The notes beneath the pieces were generated by a model. The model did not search any database, was not told the origin of the DNA, and worked only from the letters and a program-made list of their open reading frames with translations. 64,000 bases of DNA. It comes from Endocalyx cinctus. Lineage: Eukaryota; Ascomycota; Sordariomycetes; Amphisphaeriales; Apiosporaceae. Positions 9,712 through 23,600 of the stretch are shown piece after piece. Where the stretch lies: the NCBI GenBank assembly GCA_001600455.1, contig BCKC01000011.1, forward strand, positions 1 to 64,000, given 5' to 3'. Made by a program: the position numbers and the translations under genes. How positions within the stretch are numbered: position 1 is the stretch's first letter; the number at the start of each line of letters is the position of its first letter.

Positions 9712-11591
9712 CTACTCCAAACGTAAATCATCAATCATAAGTCCCGTCCCGCTCGCCGTCCACTCCCCTGCCCGAGCGCGATTACACAGCTCCTGGAGCA
9801 TCTTACCGGCCCACTCGAAATCCTCGAGGGTGAGGTAAATCTGACCGCTGAAGCGGGCCCAAATATTCCCCCGGTAGAACTTGACGGGGACGAAGCTGTC
9901 GTATTCCTGCGGTATCTTCTCCTCGATCCAAGCCGCGACGCGGGGGCCGTCCTTCTCCGGCGCCGTCGACGAGACGCCCTTGATGTGGGACAGCTTCAGC
10001 GGTAAGCGCACGTTGACGAAGTTGCAGCGGCGGTTCTCGTCGGCCAGCTCGGGCAGGACCTCGGTCCGAAGGATCCGCGCGAGCCGGTTGCCCCCTTCGA
10101 CCGCCAGCTTCTCGCAGTAGTCCCGGATGGCCTTCTCGCCGCCGCAGGCGACCCGGCGGAACTTGATCGCCGCCGGCACGCACAAGTACGGCGTGTTGTC
10201 GGTCGTCGCGGCCCTCTCGAACAGCCGCACGAAGTACTCGCACGACGACATCTTCTCTCGCACGAAATCCTTCTCGTACCCGCTCGCCGTGGGGAACGTC
10301 GTCCGGATCAGTCGCTGGTTGCGGAATGGCACGTACAGAACCGCGCATCCTTTCGGTACCATGAGCCACCTAGATGATAAAAATAAGAAGTTAACATATT
10401 GCCGATTATTAGAGAGTTGAGAATACAGAAAGGAAAGGAAAAGGAAATAATGAAAGAACAAAAGAAAAAAAAAGGTCCGTGGTTGGTTTACTTGTAACAA
10501 TCGCTGACTAAGAAATCCGGTCGGATCTGGCCAACATGCGTGAGATCTATATGTCCTAATCCATGAGCAGCATCAATAAGGCTAAGAATCTTCAGCTCGC
10601 GGCACAGGATAACCAGCTTCTCCCAGGGAAACCGCATTCCGGGGAACGAAAGGATAGTGTCGAAGATGGCCATCCGCGGGGTTTTCCCTTTTCCGTGGAT
10701 CTCGACGACGGCGCTGCAGAACAGCCTCAGGATCTCGTCGTCCGTCGTCGGGAAGGAGATGTCGATCGCGTACGCGTCCGCGAGGTTCCCTTTCCCCGTC
10801 TTCTTCTCGTCGAGCAGCAGCGAATCGATCGTTTTCTGAACCGGGGCCGACGTCGTCGTGAAGTAGAGCAGCACGTCGCTCTCCTTCCACTCGAGATTAC
10901 GCAGGATCGTGTTCACGCCCGTCGTCGCGTTCGGTATGAAGACGACCTCGTCGACGTACGCGCCCAGCATCGGCGCGATGCTGGACCGCGCCTCCTTCAA
11001 TAGCTTCCGGTATGTTTGCCGCATGAAAACGTCCGGCCGGGCCTCGGCTTCATCCTGCAGCTGGCGTCGGTAGTCTAGTACGACCTTGGGGCTGGCGCCG
11101 TACGAGCCGTGGTTTAAAGGCGTGTACTCGGGTGCGAAGTTGAAGTGCTTGTCCCGCATCTCTAGCCCGAACGAAGTATTCGTCATACTGAAACCCGGTA
11201 ACATCATCGAGTCGCGCCTCGTGCGTCTTGGAGAGGCGGCCGGTCCGTGATCGTCCTGTAGCTTGTTCATTGACCTCCGGATGCTCTCGGCCGGAACCAG
11301 GAGAGAGCCTCGTCGCGAATGTCCTGGCGTCCGAAATGATGGTGACCTAGACATGGTAGATGTGGATGATGGTGAGGGGCTGAAGATCGACGGGACTCCA
11401 TCCTCCGGCATCGGTATTGTTGTCGTCCGTATGCTTTCCGACGGGAATATGAGGGATGCTCGCTTCCTGTGTGTGGGTGTGAAGTCTAACTGTTGCTCTA
11501 GAGGTGGTAACGAACCCATCATTGTCCTCCTCCGAGCGGCTCTCGTCCCAGGAGAGAGGGGACGTGGGATTGGATCATCTAGCCTGGGCAT
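9712..11591 (-). CDS. Class V PLP aminotransferase-like protein (isopenicillin-N-epimerase type) with long N-terminal extension
   Basis: Two exons, complement(join(9712..10369,10492..11591)), 585 aa. The intron splits the codon of the presumed PLP lysine: exon 1 ends SDCYK and exon 2 continues WLMVPKGCAVLYVPFRNQ, giving Lys367. Other fold-type-I class V marks are the start TPLNHGSYGASPKVV (about 157-171), IPNATTGVN (PLP phosphate cradle) and LIDAAHGLGHIDL with Asp340 and His343 expected against the cofactor. The family includes cysteine desulfurases and the isopenicillin N epimerase group; the substrate here is unknown. The first about 145 residues are not part of the fold: Ser/Pro/Arg-rich, with basic motifs RRRT23, KRAS46, RRGS96 and RRDS128, each followed by two hydrophobic residues. 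Start at 11591 is the first Met; Met24 is an alternative that would lose the first motif. Confidence 0.85.
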
Positions 11592-14500
11592 GTCGTCGTC
11601 GAGAAGTAACTAGGTATTATTATTATTAGTGGCGATAACTATAACACGTACCGAACTTCGATGGTATAAAGAAGAGCCAGAAAAACTATGTTGAGGATAT
11701 TTTAGGTAGCGGTATCGCCTGACTCTTAATGGTATATTAAAGATATGAAATCGAGTCTAGTATATAAGTATCCTGAGAACATTCGCCAAAAGGGAAATCC
11801 AGTATAAAGTTTTATGACGGCCGTCTGGGAACGGTAATGATCATATATTATATGTGTATGCATATGCAACGGGTAGCTTGTATGTGTGCCACGAAAAAGA
11901 TTTACAATACACCCAGGTAAGATATGCATATTCTTAGCACTCCAATCCAAATTGAACACCAATTTCTCAGTTCTTCACAGGAAGTACGGTTTGATACCTG
12001 GTAAATTTAAATCATAAACTTCATCGTAATTAGTCATGCAATAGCCACGGTTCCGGGGCTCCCTCTATCTTGTCCGAAAGCAAGTAAGTGTAGGACACGG
12101 TTGAAGGTTTATTTCCAAACGAAAATAATATCATATTGTTTTTTCTAAGTATGGAATGATAGCTATGTCATAAGGTAGAAGGGGTTTGTAGGATTATTCT
12201 TAGCCATATGGGTGGGTAACTTCGTTTCGAGCATGACAAATGTTTTGTCGGCGGTGTTTTGTGACTGCTGGGAAATAAAAGGCTAGCTGAGTAGGAGGTG
12301 TAACTCCACCAGTAAGCCGGGGATTAACGCATACGTAGCTGCTGACCACACCAAAACTCTCCAGAACGATGTCATTGGAGTATATTTCCTTATCATACTT
12401 AGTATTACATCACTTTCATGTTGTCGAGCGTGATTCTTTTTGAAATCATAGCTTACCGTCTGTCGCGTCTTTACTCTTCCGGGGAGATTGCGTTGCAGAT
12501 ACGATAATCGCGTATTGGCTGCCACGGTAATCTCTTTCGCTGTAAAGAATACCAGGAATCGGCTCAATGAAACTATGCCGGTAGTATAAAATATATTAGC
12601 TGTCAATCGCCATCGATTGCTTTCTCGACAAAATTGCTAGTAAGTATTTCATTTTGAAGCAAATACGTAAATATACCGCGAGCGCATCGTATTTTTATCA
12701 AATCGATTGCCGCATCCTCTCACAATTTCTTTTCTTCTTCAATACGTAAGAATTGCATATATTCGGCTATCTTATGCTACAAGATGAATAACGCGATCCG
12801 TTGAAAACCGAGCTGCTCTTTTGGGAGGTCTCGATGCGTCTTCCATTCCGTGCTCATAGATGGAATATTTACATGAAATATGACACCTGGTACGTACTTA
12901 AGGGGTGTACGGGCGCATCCTCTCATTTCTCTCGGCGACATGGCGAGAATGTAGTGACCAGGGAGCAAAGTTATCAGCTCTAGACCCTCGATATTACGTG
13001 CAGGATACTGCAAGAGACCAGTCACCCTGTCGTGGTGATTTATTAAATTTACCAAAATAAGTCAATTTATCTTTCATTGATGTTTATTTACAACCTCTGT
13101 ATTCGGCAATTGTGCATCCCTCGACGCTTGAGGACCGGGAGAACAAGGTATTCCTTTGATTAATCCACTTTCTATGTAGCATAGGAGGGCGGGCAAGGCG
13201 AATAGCACAGGATAAATTAAACTTGATCAAAAGTGTAAAAATATGACATGATATCAACGCCTGGGGTAACAGTATGACTCTTTGAATGAAACGCCCAAGG
13301 AAGCGCCCAATAATGACGATGGCGAGAGAAAACGATCTTTGCTGCGCATTAAAACCCATTTCTTCCCTCCTCACTCTACATTTCAAACGAATAATCTGTG
13401 GTGCAGGAAGCTTCAGGCCGCACCCTCATCTCGTCGCAAGTTTCAGTGCCGATATGCCGTACATACTCCTAGCAATTAATTCCAAGGGCATGTCATCCAG
13501 TCCAAATGCGAAGACCTCGAGGAGGCAATGAGAAGAAGCCACGACGTTTTGTGGCAAGCTGTCCGCTCGGACCGAACGCACCGGTGGAACCAGTCGGGGC
13601 TTCTAGAAGTTCTGTTGTGGATTAAAAAAATAATGGAATAACTGAAGCTGACGGGCTTCGATCTTTCACAGATCGGGTTAGTTAGATCGTCAAATAGAAA
13701 GATGTCTATACATAGTATATAAATCATCGTCTGAATTTAAGCCTGGTGAGACGTTTCTTATCCGATGATTGATGAATTGTAATAGTTTAAAAAATCCCAA
13801 TGTTCTATCGTCAATTTTGAATGGTAGACTACACGTACGTGTATATTTAGTGTATACATACCTAAGTACTTAAGTATATGATGAATCCAACGTAGTATTG
13901 TTGTTTTACACTGCTATACTAGATGGCTTGATAGCTTCAGTGAAACTAGCTGTGGCTGGCTAGCTAGCTAACTACAGTAGCTACTTAAGTTAGCTAACCT
14001 AGCCAGCTAGCTTTCTATCTTCAGCTTGCTAATTGAAGCTACCTGCCTGCCTGTTAAAGTTGGATTCCGCTAGCGATCAGCGTGTTCAATAGTGGGTTCT
14101 TTTCCCCGGAGAATACTAATTATATACAGTAACCAAGCAGCCAAGCAGCCGAATTATGTCAACAATCCTCGCGGAAAATCAAAATGGGCATGTAGTATTT
14201 GGAAAGCATGTTTATACAGGATGCGCGGACAAGAGCGAAATTGACTGTAACCTAATGGATTAAACATGTGGGATTCAATATGACTGGATGAGAACAGAAA
14301 ATATTCTGTTTCACATAGAAAATATTTTTATGCATCCGTTCATTCTTTCATTCGTTCTTTTCTAGGTTGATTCACGACCGAGCTTTGTATTATTTGGTTT
14401 CTTTGATTATTTCTGTACGCGACAGCTCCCTAAGCATTGAGTGATAAATAGATGGATATAAGGGGCCTTTGGTTCAAAGAGCGATGAACAGGAGAAATAC

Positions 14501-16812
14501 AGACTTACGAGGAATGCATAAAACCCAATTCGTCAGAACTCAAGGTTTAATATTCTTATAGTCAAGTTTGAGTATCATTTCCCATGTTTACCTATTTGAT
14601 GTCAAGATCGATCGTAGATGTAGGAATCGGCGTCTTTGAGTTTGGTACATCCGCGGATCCATCTGTCGCCTCTTAAAATCATATGACATATGCGTTAGCT
14701 AAGGCCAAGGTTACTTCCAATCCTTCTTCCAACGTGTCGCTTGAACACCCCTATTCATCTGGTATATGTATTTTTGAAACTTGCCGCTAAGCCGTCGCAT
14801 TGAAAATGAATTTACTGGACAGTAAAGTATCCTGTCTTATTGGAAGAAAGAGTGGAAAGGGGAAATCAATAAAGTATAATGTCAGTCAAAATTAGTGACC
14901 TCTTGATAGCGGTGGGTGAGGCGGGAAACCTAATCCTTTAATGGGTAGGATGGATCTGTAAAACTTGTCCGATTCACAAAAGTTCCCAGAGTTATTACAC
15001 TTCGGTAGATTAGCAAACTGGTTGTTGGTCCTTTTTCTCTATTCGCCCCTCACGCTACATATGTAGCCAGCCCGTTATATCATAACCTTTCATAGTAGAT
15101 ACTGATAGTTGTCGTATCATGATTTATTTTCAACATTGAAATTAAGTATAATAATAATCGAAGCTAAACTAACGTCGATCTTCTAGAAAGACAGACGTAT
15201 CCATATATACTTACTTACCTATTATTATTATTTTTTTTATCTTAAAAATGATATGCAGTAGTATTTCTTGCGTAGTAGCCAACTACTTTTCATCGAGTGC
15301 ATATTCGATTAGATTAGATAAATAGGTAGATAGACTGATAGATAGATAGACGTTGCCGGGGATTTAAAAAACAGAAAGAAGAAAAGAGCATAATCGATAT
15401 GCAACCAGCGACACAATAGAGGGGCATACATACTTATCTATACTATCTCTATACTATACCTAATACCTGGCAATGGACAATCTCCGCCCAGAATTCCCAG
15501 ATGCCGCCTTGTCAATCGATAAGGTAATGTGACGACGATGGACATTAGGGGTACTACGGCGGGGTGTAGAAAAAGATGTCATCCCGTCCTTGGTCCCTTT
15601 TTACCAAAAGCATTAAAAAAAAATTCACATGTGAAAACCCATACCTGGACGTGATGGGAAAGTTTGATGCCAAAGTTAGCCCAGTTCATCGTCATTCACG
15701 TCAACATTGATTTAAAAGCAGCTAACCATAATTATATCCAACGTAACATCATTGGTTTTAAGTTTGAAGTCTGATTGATTTTAATTTAGTATTAATTGCG
15801 ATTTGCGATTTACTAGCACCTAATTCTATTTTATCGCGATCGGGGGCGCATGAATCAAAGTAAATGATTTTGAGACAAATGTCATGTATTATCGCTATCG
15901 CGCATTGCATTGCTCTCTGTACGCAATCCAGAGTTAACTATGCTAGAGGTGCCCTGCCTTGTTCAAAGCATGCGATGTCATCATAATCGCTCAAAGCTCT
16001 CTTAGATACACGAAAACTAATAATAATTCCTGGATAATCGTTCTGTGTGAGGAGATGTATACCAATTACAATCTCGGGCTATCGCCATAAAAGAACCAAC
16101 CGTAGTCCTCTAATCCTCGTGTCCATAAAGAAAATAATGCAAATCAAATCCAGACCCATCTCGCGCTCTGCTGGGCTGATACATAATAATAAAATAGAAT
16201 AAAGAACGCCTTACATGATGCAGAGGTATCATCAATGGGAAGCGTAGCCCAAATGACATGACAGACTAGACCGGCCAACCGACCAACCAACCGATAAACA
16301 AACCAACCGATACCTAACCATCGTGATAGAACCGCCGATAAAACCAAATCGCTAACAAAAAAAAAAAAGTAAGAGGGGAAATAAAATCTGGTGGAGTGGA
16401 GTAACCTTGGGCGAAGGAAATATCGCACTCCGGGTATCAATGTTGGATTCCCCTGATGCTGTGCAAAATACCGATCCCGAAATCTCTTGTAAATTACCCT
16501 GGGTGAATGCGCGATACATAATGTCTGTAAGGAAAAGACAGAAGAGAATATGTCTTGCTAAAAACTGACGTGGGATCCATCGTGACGTGATATTCGGTTA
16601 AGACGCGAAAAAACTCTCTTCAAAAGCGTGTAGGAAGAAGTTATAGAGAAAAGTGAAAAAAAAAAACTGAAAAAAAAAAAAAAACTCAAGATAAAATAAA
16701 ATAAACAGAGGTTGTCGCCGAGATTTCGTAAATCGAGTTAAAACATGCATCGAGGGGCTACACCTATGCCGGATGGGTCATAGATTTGAAAATCCATCAT
16801 GGTCATGCCCCT
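11592..16812. other. 5.2-kb intergenic region, no gene recognised
   Basis: Frames on both strands are below about 110 codons and lack family features. Small-scale structure: an AGCTAGCT-rich patch at about 13935-14030, GATA-type tetranucleotides near 15335-15350, TACCTAAGTACTTAAGT-like palindromes near 13858, and A runs at 16356 and 16659-16684 near the 3' side of the SWIRM gene. No tRNA or retroelement match seen. Confidence 0.5.
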
Positions 16813-17955
16813 TTACATGTTTCGGATAACCCATTTCTTGTCAAGCCAGCCGACTTTCTCAAAAGCTGTCCAAAGTTTGGAGGCCTTGTTGACGTCGATC
16901 TTGCAAGCTTGCTGCGCATCTGTCTTGCGGAATTCCTTCCCCCATCGGAGACAATCGAGACGTCGCACGAACATTCGTCGCTTGCTGGTCAGATAAGTAG
17001 CGCAGTCGAGTCGCAGGTTGGCAGCAAGCGTCAGCTCATCCGGGTGTAGCAGATGGCGATGAGGATCGCTGCTCAGATCAATCGGAGTACCTTTCCAATC
17101 CACCTTGAGACTGTTAGATTTGTTGGGCAGCGAGTCAGTCGGCGGGCAGTAATCGGGAAGTTCATGAAAATCCTTGTCTTCTCGGTTAGGAGCGACGGCG
17201 CGACGAGGAGTGGGGTCTGGTGTTGCGCTGGGAGCGCGCGCGGGAATTGGCCTGTGATTTGTAGACGAAACTGGAACAGCACGAATCGGTCGTGGTGCGG
17301 AAGCATTGGCCTGAGTTGGTTTGGTGACCTTGATTGATTTCACAGGCTTGGCACGCTGCGGTTCTCGTCGTAGTTGTTGTGGTTTGGCTGGAAGTATAGG
17401 CTGTAGTCTGAAAGGCTTGTTCTTGGCTGCAGCCTGGCGATCGGCCAGTAGAAAGGCGCGCTCCCGTCGCAACCATCCCTTTGGATTCTCTTTGTATTTC
17501 TTTACCACTTGCGAGCTGAAGAACAGCATCAACTCGTAATCTTCTCGCTGAGGTGGAGCCGCCTTACCAAAGAACTCCACAGGTCGAGCAACAAGGTGAT
17601 TGTCCACAATTCGCTGCGTCTCAAGAGTATCATCGCTGACGAATAATGGCTGTTGAACTGACGAGTTGGAGATATCTTGTGGAGGGTAAAGAATAGGATC
17701 CTTAACAGAACTGCCTTCCAAGGACACCACGCTGGTCACGTTCTCGTTTGGTTTGCTCATAGGGGAAATTGGGGGCGACAAAGGTGGCATTGGTCCTTGG
17801 GTCCGTCTCGTGTCGGAAATGACTGGTGTGATTGATTTTGACATGCTGCTCTGGGCGAATGATTCAAATTTGACAGGTTCCGGAGGAGACATTAAATTGC
17901 TGATATCTAAAGGCTTCTTGGAGTCTGACTCCAGCGAGGGAGTGTTTCCGGCCAT
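16813..17955 (-). CDS. SWIRM-domain protein (Fun19/Laf1-like)
   Basis: Single exon. The frame is open to 18138, but the Met at 17955 (MAGNTPSLESDSKKPLD) is taken as start because the upstream part reads like 5' leader (CT-rich, sequence of no protein character); this gives 380 aa. The first about 290 residues are Pro/Ser-rich and disordered (PPLSPPISPMSKP, ARAPSATPDPTPRR) apart from a short ordered block around EFFGKAAPPQREDYELMLFF. The C-terminal about 85 residues form the SWIRM domain: HPDELTLAANLRLDCATYL, then FRKTDAQQACKIDVNKASKLW and FEKVGWLD. Stand-alone SWIRM proteins of this build in yeasts (Fun19, Laf1/Laf2) are associated with histone deacetylase complexes, so a nuclear chromatin role is the family-based inference. 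Confidence 0.85.
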   Translation of the reverse strand: MAGNTPSLESDSKKPLDISNLMSPPEPVKFESFAQSSMSKSITPVISDTRRTQGPMPPLSPPISPMSKPNENVTSVVSLEGSSVKDPILYPPQDISNSSVQQPLFVSDDTLETQRIVDNHLVARPVEFFGKAAPPQREDYELMLFFSSQVVKKYKENPKGWLRRERAFLLADRQAAAKNKPFRLQPILPAKPQQLRREPQRAKPVKSIKVTKPTQANASAPRPIRAVPVSSTNHRPIPARAPSATPDPTPRRAVAPNREDKDFHELPDYCPPTDSLPNKSNSLKVDWKGTPIDLSSDPHRHLLHPDELTLAANLRLDCATYLTSKRRMFVRRLDCLRWGKEFRKTDAQQACKIDVNKASKLWTAFEKVGWLDKKWVIRNM

Positions 17956-20591
17956 TGTGGTGTTGTGTGATGTATAGCGGCGTATCCAAATGGTATTTCG
18001 GTAAAGGAAGAAGAAATCGCGTCGATTTATTAATTGACTGTTTGTTTTTATTCCTTCTAGGACTGCTGATAAATTCAGTTTGTCAGCGAGGATTGACTCA
18101 CTCAGAGTTAAAGCCGGATATAGACGATGTAGTGGCAAAATCTAGGCAGAAATAATGGGGTAGGCAATTGACAGGATGGGAACCCTGAGGAAAACTCGTG
18201 GGTGAAGAAGAGCGTGGTCAAAATAGTTTGGGAGAAAGGAATTAAAAATCAATTTGTGTAGGAGAATAGAATTGATAGGTTTTAGGAGGGGTGGTATAAT
18301 GTATATATATATATACCTAGGAAAATAAAACAATGCGTGAATGGGAGGGAACTTACAGTTGGTGAGTGGCGCAAACTCATTCGAAGTTAAAAGAAGACGG
18401 GAGAGTGGTTGATCTCGGAGTTAGGAAAGGTAAAAAAAAATAAATGGAAAAAGATACTCTCTCCGTTATAATTTTCTATTGTCTGTTAGAAATGTATGAT
18501 TGTCCGGGAATGTATTTATGACCCAACAATGAAGGGGATGGTAACAATAAATAAGTAAATATGTTTGTATCACGTTCGAGTTAGCTAAGTAGACTTAGCG
18601 GGGAAGAATATGATTTGATGAGAATGTCTGATATTGCTTGCTGTTGGTTGGTTTGATGATAAATAGATAATGACGGTGATACCTTTCTTTCAATCTACTT
18701 TCGATAGAAATAAAAGATATCAATTCGAAGAATTGAGAAGAGGAGAGAAAGATTGGAAAGGATAGCGGAAATTTGAATGCCTAAACCGTTTCGATGGAAA
18801 AGACAATCAATTGTAAAGAGAAGGGGGGAAAAAGAAGATAATGAGGAATTAGAATAGGCAGAGAGATAGAAGATAATCAAGGCAGCCCAAGGCGAAACCT
18901 AAAAGACATTTACCTAGTACTTAACTTTTACTTACCTAAACAACCTGTACAAGCTAACTTACCTGGTGACTTCAAAGTCATGTTTGGGCGTGTGTGTACC
19001 TCGTTCCGGATAGAGACGTGGATGTTTCTTGATGGTGGTGTCGTCGAGGAGTCACAATTCCCACCCATTCAACCCTCCAATAATGATAGGTGATAGTCAT
19101 AAGGCAGGGCAAAGACGCGGCGTGCGGGCGCAGGGGTGACCCATTCTCATTGGGCTTATTTTTGGGGACTAATCCATGTAACAAAATCATGCTTGATAAA
19201 CATGTATCTTAAGTATCTTCAGTGAATTCGGTACTTATACCCACTAATGAGTGACCGCCTGTATTTTAGCTTAAGTTTTGGATACTTGGCGACCATCACC
19301 GAGACACCGCCCCCAATAGGGCAATTGAATTCTAAGGAGGCAGCGAGGTAGGCTGCCTTTATTCCTCATCATAGTACAGCATTTAATATGTATTTTAGGG
19401 GCCAATGTTGCTTCAAAGATTCGACATGATCCTTTATTGATCAGTACCAACATCCTACATATATACTGTATGCCTAGATATACAAGGTAATATATTTAGC
19501 AATTGACACGTTAGAAAGACCGATATTTTTAAACGAGGTATTTGATTTTCAAAATACATATCAATTAATAATAGTGAGCAATTGTAAATGTTCAGAGGTT
19601 GTCACTGAAAAGCGCTGATTACACGTATATTATTTTGATATTACAATTGAGTTAAATTGAGGAGTGAATTTTCTGCCACCTCAGAACGTGATGAGGGGAG
19701 TCAAATCAACTTTCTTGATGTGGTGCCAAAGCGGGGAGTGTGGGAACGTTTCTGAAGCATCTACATTTACAACACGACATATAATAGGAAGAAGCAGAAA
19801 GAGGAGATGTAATTATAAGTTGGTACTACACACATACCTCATATCGACAGAGAATAAAAAATTGACGCCCAACCAGCGCTAACATGTTAGGGACGAGTTA
19901 AAGTTCTGTCATCCCTAAACATATCCATCCATTTCTTAAGCATCCAATAAAATAAATGAATTGATTCAATTCGGCCAACACGTAAAAGGGTACCTTGGCT
20001 ATGCGCGGCATTGAATCGTACTTGGTACACACGTACTTGGAACACAACTGGATGCCCGAAGTAGGGCATTGGACACAGGAAAGCCAATGCCTCCAAAATG
20101 TAGTTTGGGAGCATGCGCTGCGTTGGCTGCCTCCCGAGCCTGTGAAACAATACCAAAAGAGATTTGCAGGTCCAATAAATGATATCCGACGCAATTGAAG
20201 CTTCATCATTGGTTAATAGCCCATAATTAACGTGTCAAGAAGGGCTATGACAACAAAAGCCCATATTATTTTTTGACATTGAAATTCCAATTGCTGCATA
20301 TACCGAACCACATATTGTCGGGCGATATTAACATCTTACCAAGCTGCCTACACGTGTATTAATCAAGGTAGGCTGTACTCCGTATCTTGATACAAAACCC
20401 TAGGACCGATCTAGGCAACGTAAGATGAGGGGAGGATGGAGAACTGTCACACGGGTTTTGTGAGAGGATGCCTTATAGAAGCTGTTAATAGTTCAACATA
20501 TCCGACGTATTAATCCCCATCTGTGAGTAATGCCGAGTTCGTCATCAAACGGGAGCCTACCTTACTCCGAATGCCTCTAGGCATCTGAAAA

Positions 20592-20627
<36 letters not shown>

Positions 20628-23600
20628 TACAAGAGCTGGAAGCCTAGGAAGTCATGTTAAGTCAAGTCAAGTCAAGTCAAATTCATATTGTAGTTCTTCT
20701 AGAGGTGGATACTGCGGATAATTGATCGGTAAGATGCATCTATTCGAGCATCTGAGATTGGTAATAATACTAAGAACAACAAGGAGAATGACAGCTGGCG
20801 AAAATTGGTTAACTGGAGGCACTGGATAACGCATTGCCACCTAGTATATGAAGGAATAGACGAGAACATTGACCAATTAAAGAACCCAATTGAATTGATA
20901 TGGAGTCGATGGAGATGAGATACTCAGAAAAAAAATTATGTAAAGGGGCAATTGTAATGTAGAAAAGCTCCAATTAACGCAGGTATTAAAGTGAGTGAGT
21001 CATAATTATGTGAAGAGGCAAAGAATCACGTAGAAGTTTGGATATGTTAAAATTAGGAGTCAGGCCTGTCAGGTAGAAAATAATAGAGAAATCCCCGGGA
21101 CCATGAATGTTAGGTTATATGTAGGGTACTAACGGTACTGTAGCAGTCAATTGTTTAGTGTATTTACTTAGCGATAACAGTTGTTTCAGTGATAATGATA
21201 GAAGGGAACAATAGTAACAATAGTCTGATAGTGAAGAAAATAAATGGTAATTTCTAGATCAACATCCCAATGAGGTTTAGATCAATTTCTACTTTATCGA
21301 TAAGCGCTATCTCTACTCAATTTCTTCGGATGTATCTTTTTGGATTTAAAAGTATCGATACTTAATTAAATACCACCGCTACATCCCACCTAGACCACTT
21401 AGATTGTGTCATCTGGTAGAGTCACAAGCTGCAAGATGCAACCACCATAGCGGGGCGTGCCCTTAGCAGTTGCTCACAAATCCAATTTGGTGGATACTCC
21501 AGATTTATGATCTTCCCGTCCGTCATACTGCGTGCCTCTCCATCTCCATTTTATGTACGGAGTACTATGTATTGTATGTATTCTCCAAATCTACTTAGAT
21601 CCATTTCATCATCTACACTATCGGCGATAACCATAAACTAACCTTTGGATCCATCCATGGGTATTCTCGATATTCCCCAATCACTATCACAAAGCACAAA
21701 GGAGGGGGAGAGATATCACGTATTAATTACCTACACTTCCAAATGGATATTACTTATATCAGATTTCCACGCGCATTAGACCAGAATCTCAAACTAATCT
21801 TGGAATAATTTTACTTACATACGGGTACTTACTCTTCGCATAATATTGATTCTTCAAACTAAACCAATCCATTCTTTTTTAGATCACGGCTTTAACGGAT
21901 AGCGGATTTACCAAAATCAAAAGTCCATCCACCGATGGATTCTATCCATACTAGTTGATTACTTGAGAATCGGACTAATCCAATCCATGGATGTGTCAAG
22001 TCGATTGGCGATGATGTTTGGTCATCCTATCCCGCCTAGAACTTTTCTTTAGCCCGACGGATCCGGCCATTTCAATTACTTGAATTCTTCCCAGCCTACC
22101 GGTTTTGGTCTTCTAGTCTAAGAAGAACATTCCTTATTCTCTTTGTCAGATTGTCAGATTTTGTCTATCTTCATATCGTCCTTGGCGTCCGCTTCCATAT
22201 ATACTATACTGTACATTGTTGAAGCTAACGGTCGATAGATGTAAACATTGCGCCGATATCAGCAACGTTAGTTCACCAAGACTTGTCATCCCTAAATGCA
22301 ATCTGAGCCTCTAGTTTCGCGATCGATACTTTCTCAGAACCAATCGCTTACTCTATCCTGTTCGAGTACGAACTCTGTCCTGCCTTTCCTGCCTTGGTTT
22401 TTATTTAGCAAGCTGTATGTAGGTATCGTTAATTCTGAGTGATAATCCTATACGCCAATCTATGACGAATCTTCTTACATTATCGATCACAAGGTTGGAA
22501 CTATGCAGATGATCTCATACTATCCTACTTCACCTACACTCACCGAGTTCCTTTCCCTCCAGCTCGGTGGCAATTGAGCTACTGTACTCATCTTCCTACC
22601 AATCTACCAATCCCATCTAATACTTTGAATGTAAGACCATTTATTCGGGTCAAGCCACTCAAACTATAATAATAATTTAGCCATATGCGTCGTTCGCTAA
22701 TGACGATATGGTTGACGCTGATTGCGTGTGGCTTGTTGGTGTCAACAGCTCGTCGTATTTTATTATGTACCGTGGTAAACTATATTGGAACTGGTATGGT
22801 ATGTTACCTTGCCGTCCCGCAAGATAGATTTGACCCGTCCGTGGATAACGGGGAGCGGGCCACAGGCAGCGGGGTGAACCCTCCTGACTAAATGTTTCAG
22901 AGGCATGAAAAAGATATATTGTCTTCAACGGCAACTAGTCAGCTAGTCATATAATGCCGAGACCATAATCAGGTAGATTCTTTTTTTTTTCTCCCTCCCT
23001 ACTCGTCTTCGATAGGCATGCAGACTATTTGTTGATTTTCTCAAATAAAACCGGTCATTTGACCCCTCACCTACCCTTTTTTCTATTTATGATCCATGGA
23101 TGGTAATACCCACAGTCAGGCGCTGCAGTTTGGTTCAGGTTTATCTGATGGTGTGGAATTCCACTTTCACATGCTCCACCTTACATTCATCTATCTAACA
23201 TACATATATAAGGTACATACATGCCTCTTCAGCGTTGTCTGACTAACTGACCCCCACACCTCTTTCGTTGATATTGTTTATTGTTATACGTAGCAATGTA
23301 GAGTGGTATCAGCATCTCTCAATATCAATATCATCTTAGTGTGAGTCTTTGATTTCATTACCCCTCCACCTGCCGCATCCTTATCATATCGTGTTGGGCT
23401 TCTAATCAAGTTTTACCCTGCCATTTGATCGATGGTTACACGTCCACCATAATATACCCTGCGAAATCTGCAATGTCAGTGCATAGTTATGGATACTAAT
23501 TAGAATGAGACCTTGTGGTCGACACATGATTGTGATATCGATAATGTAAATAATTATACCTATATTACATTGCAACTCACGGCGGAATATTTCTACACGT

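Noticed and set aside
17956..18138. Upstream extension of the SWIRM protein frame
   Set aside because: The open extension reads through CT-rich leader sequence without domain character; the Met at 17955 has a better context and a more protein-like beginning.
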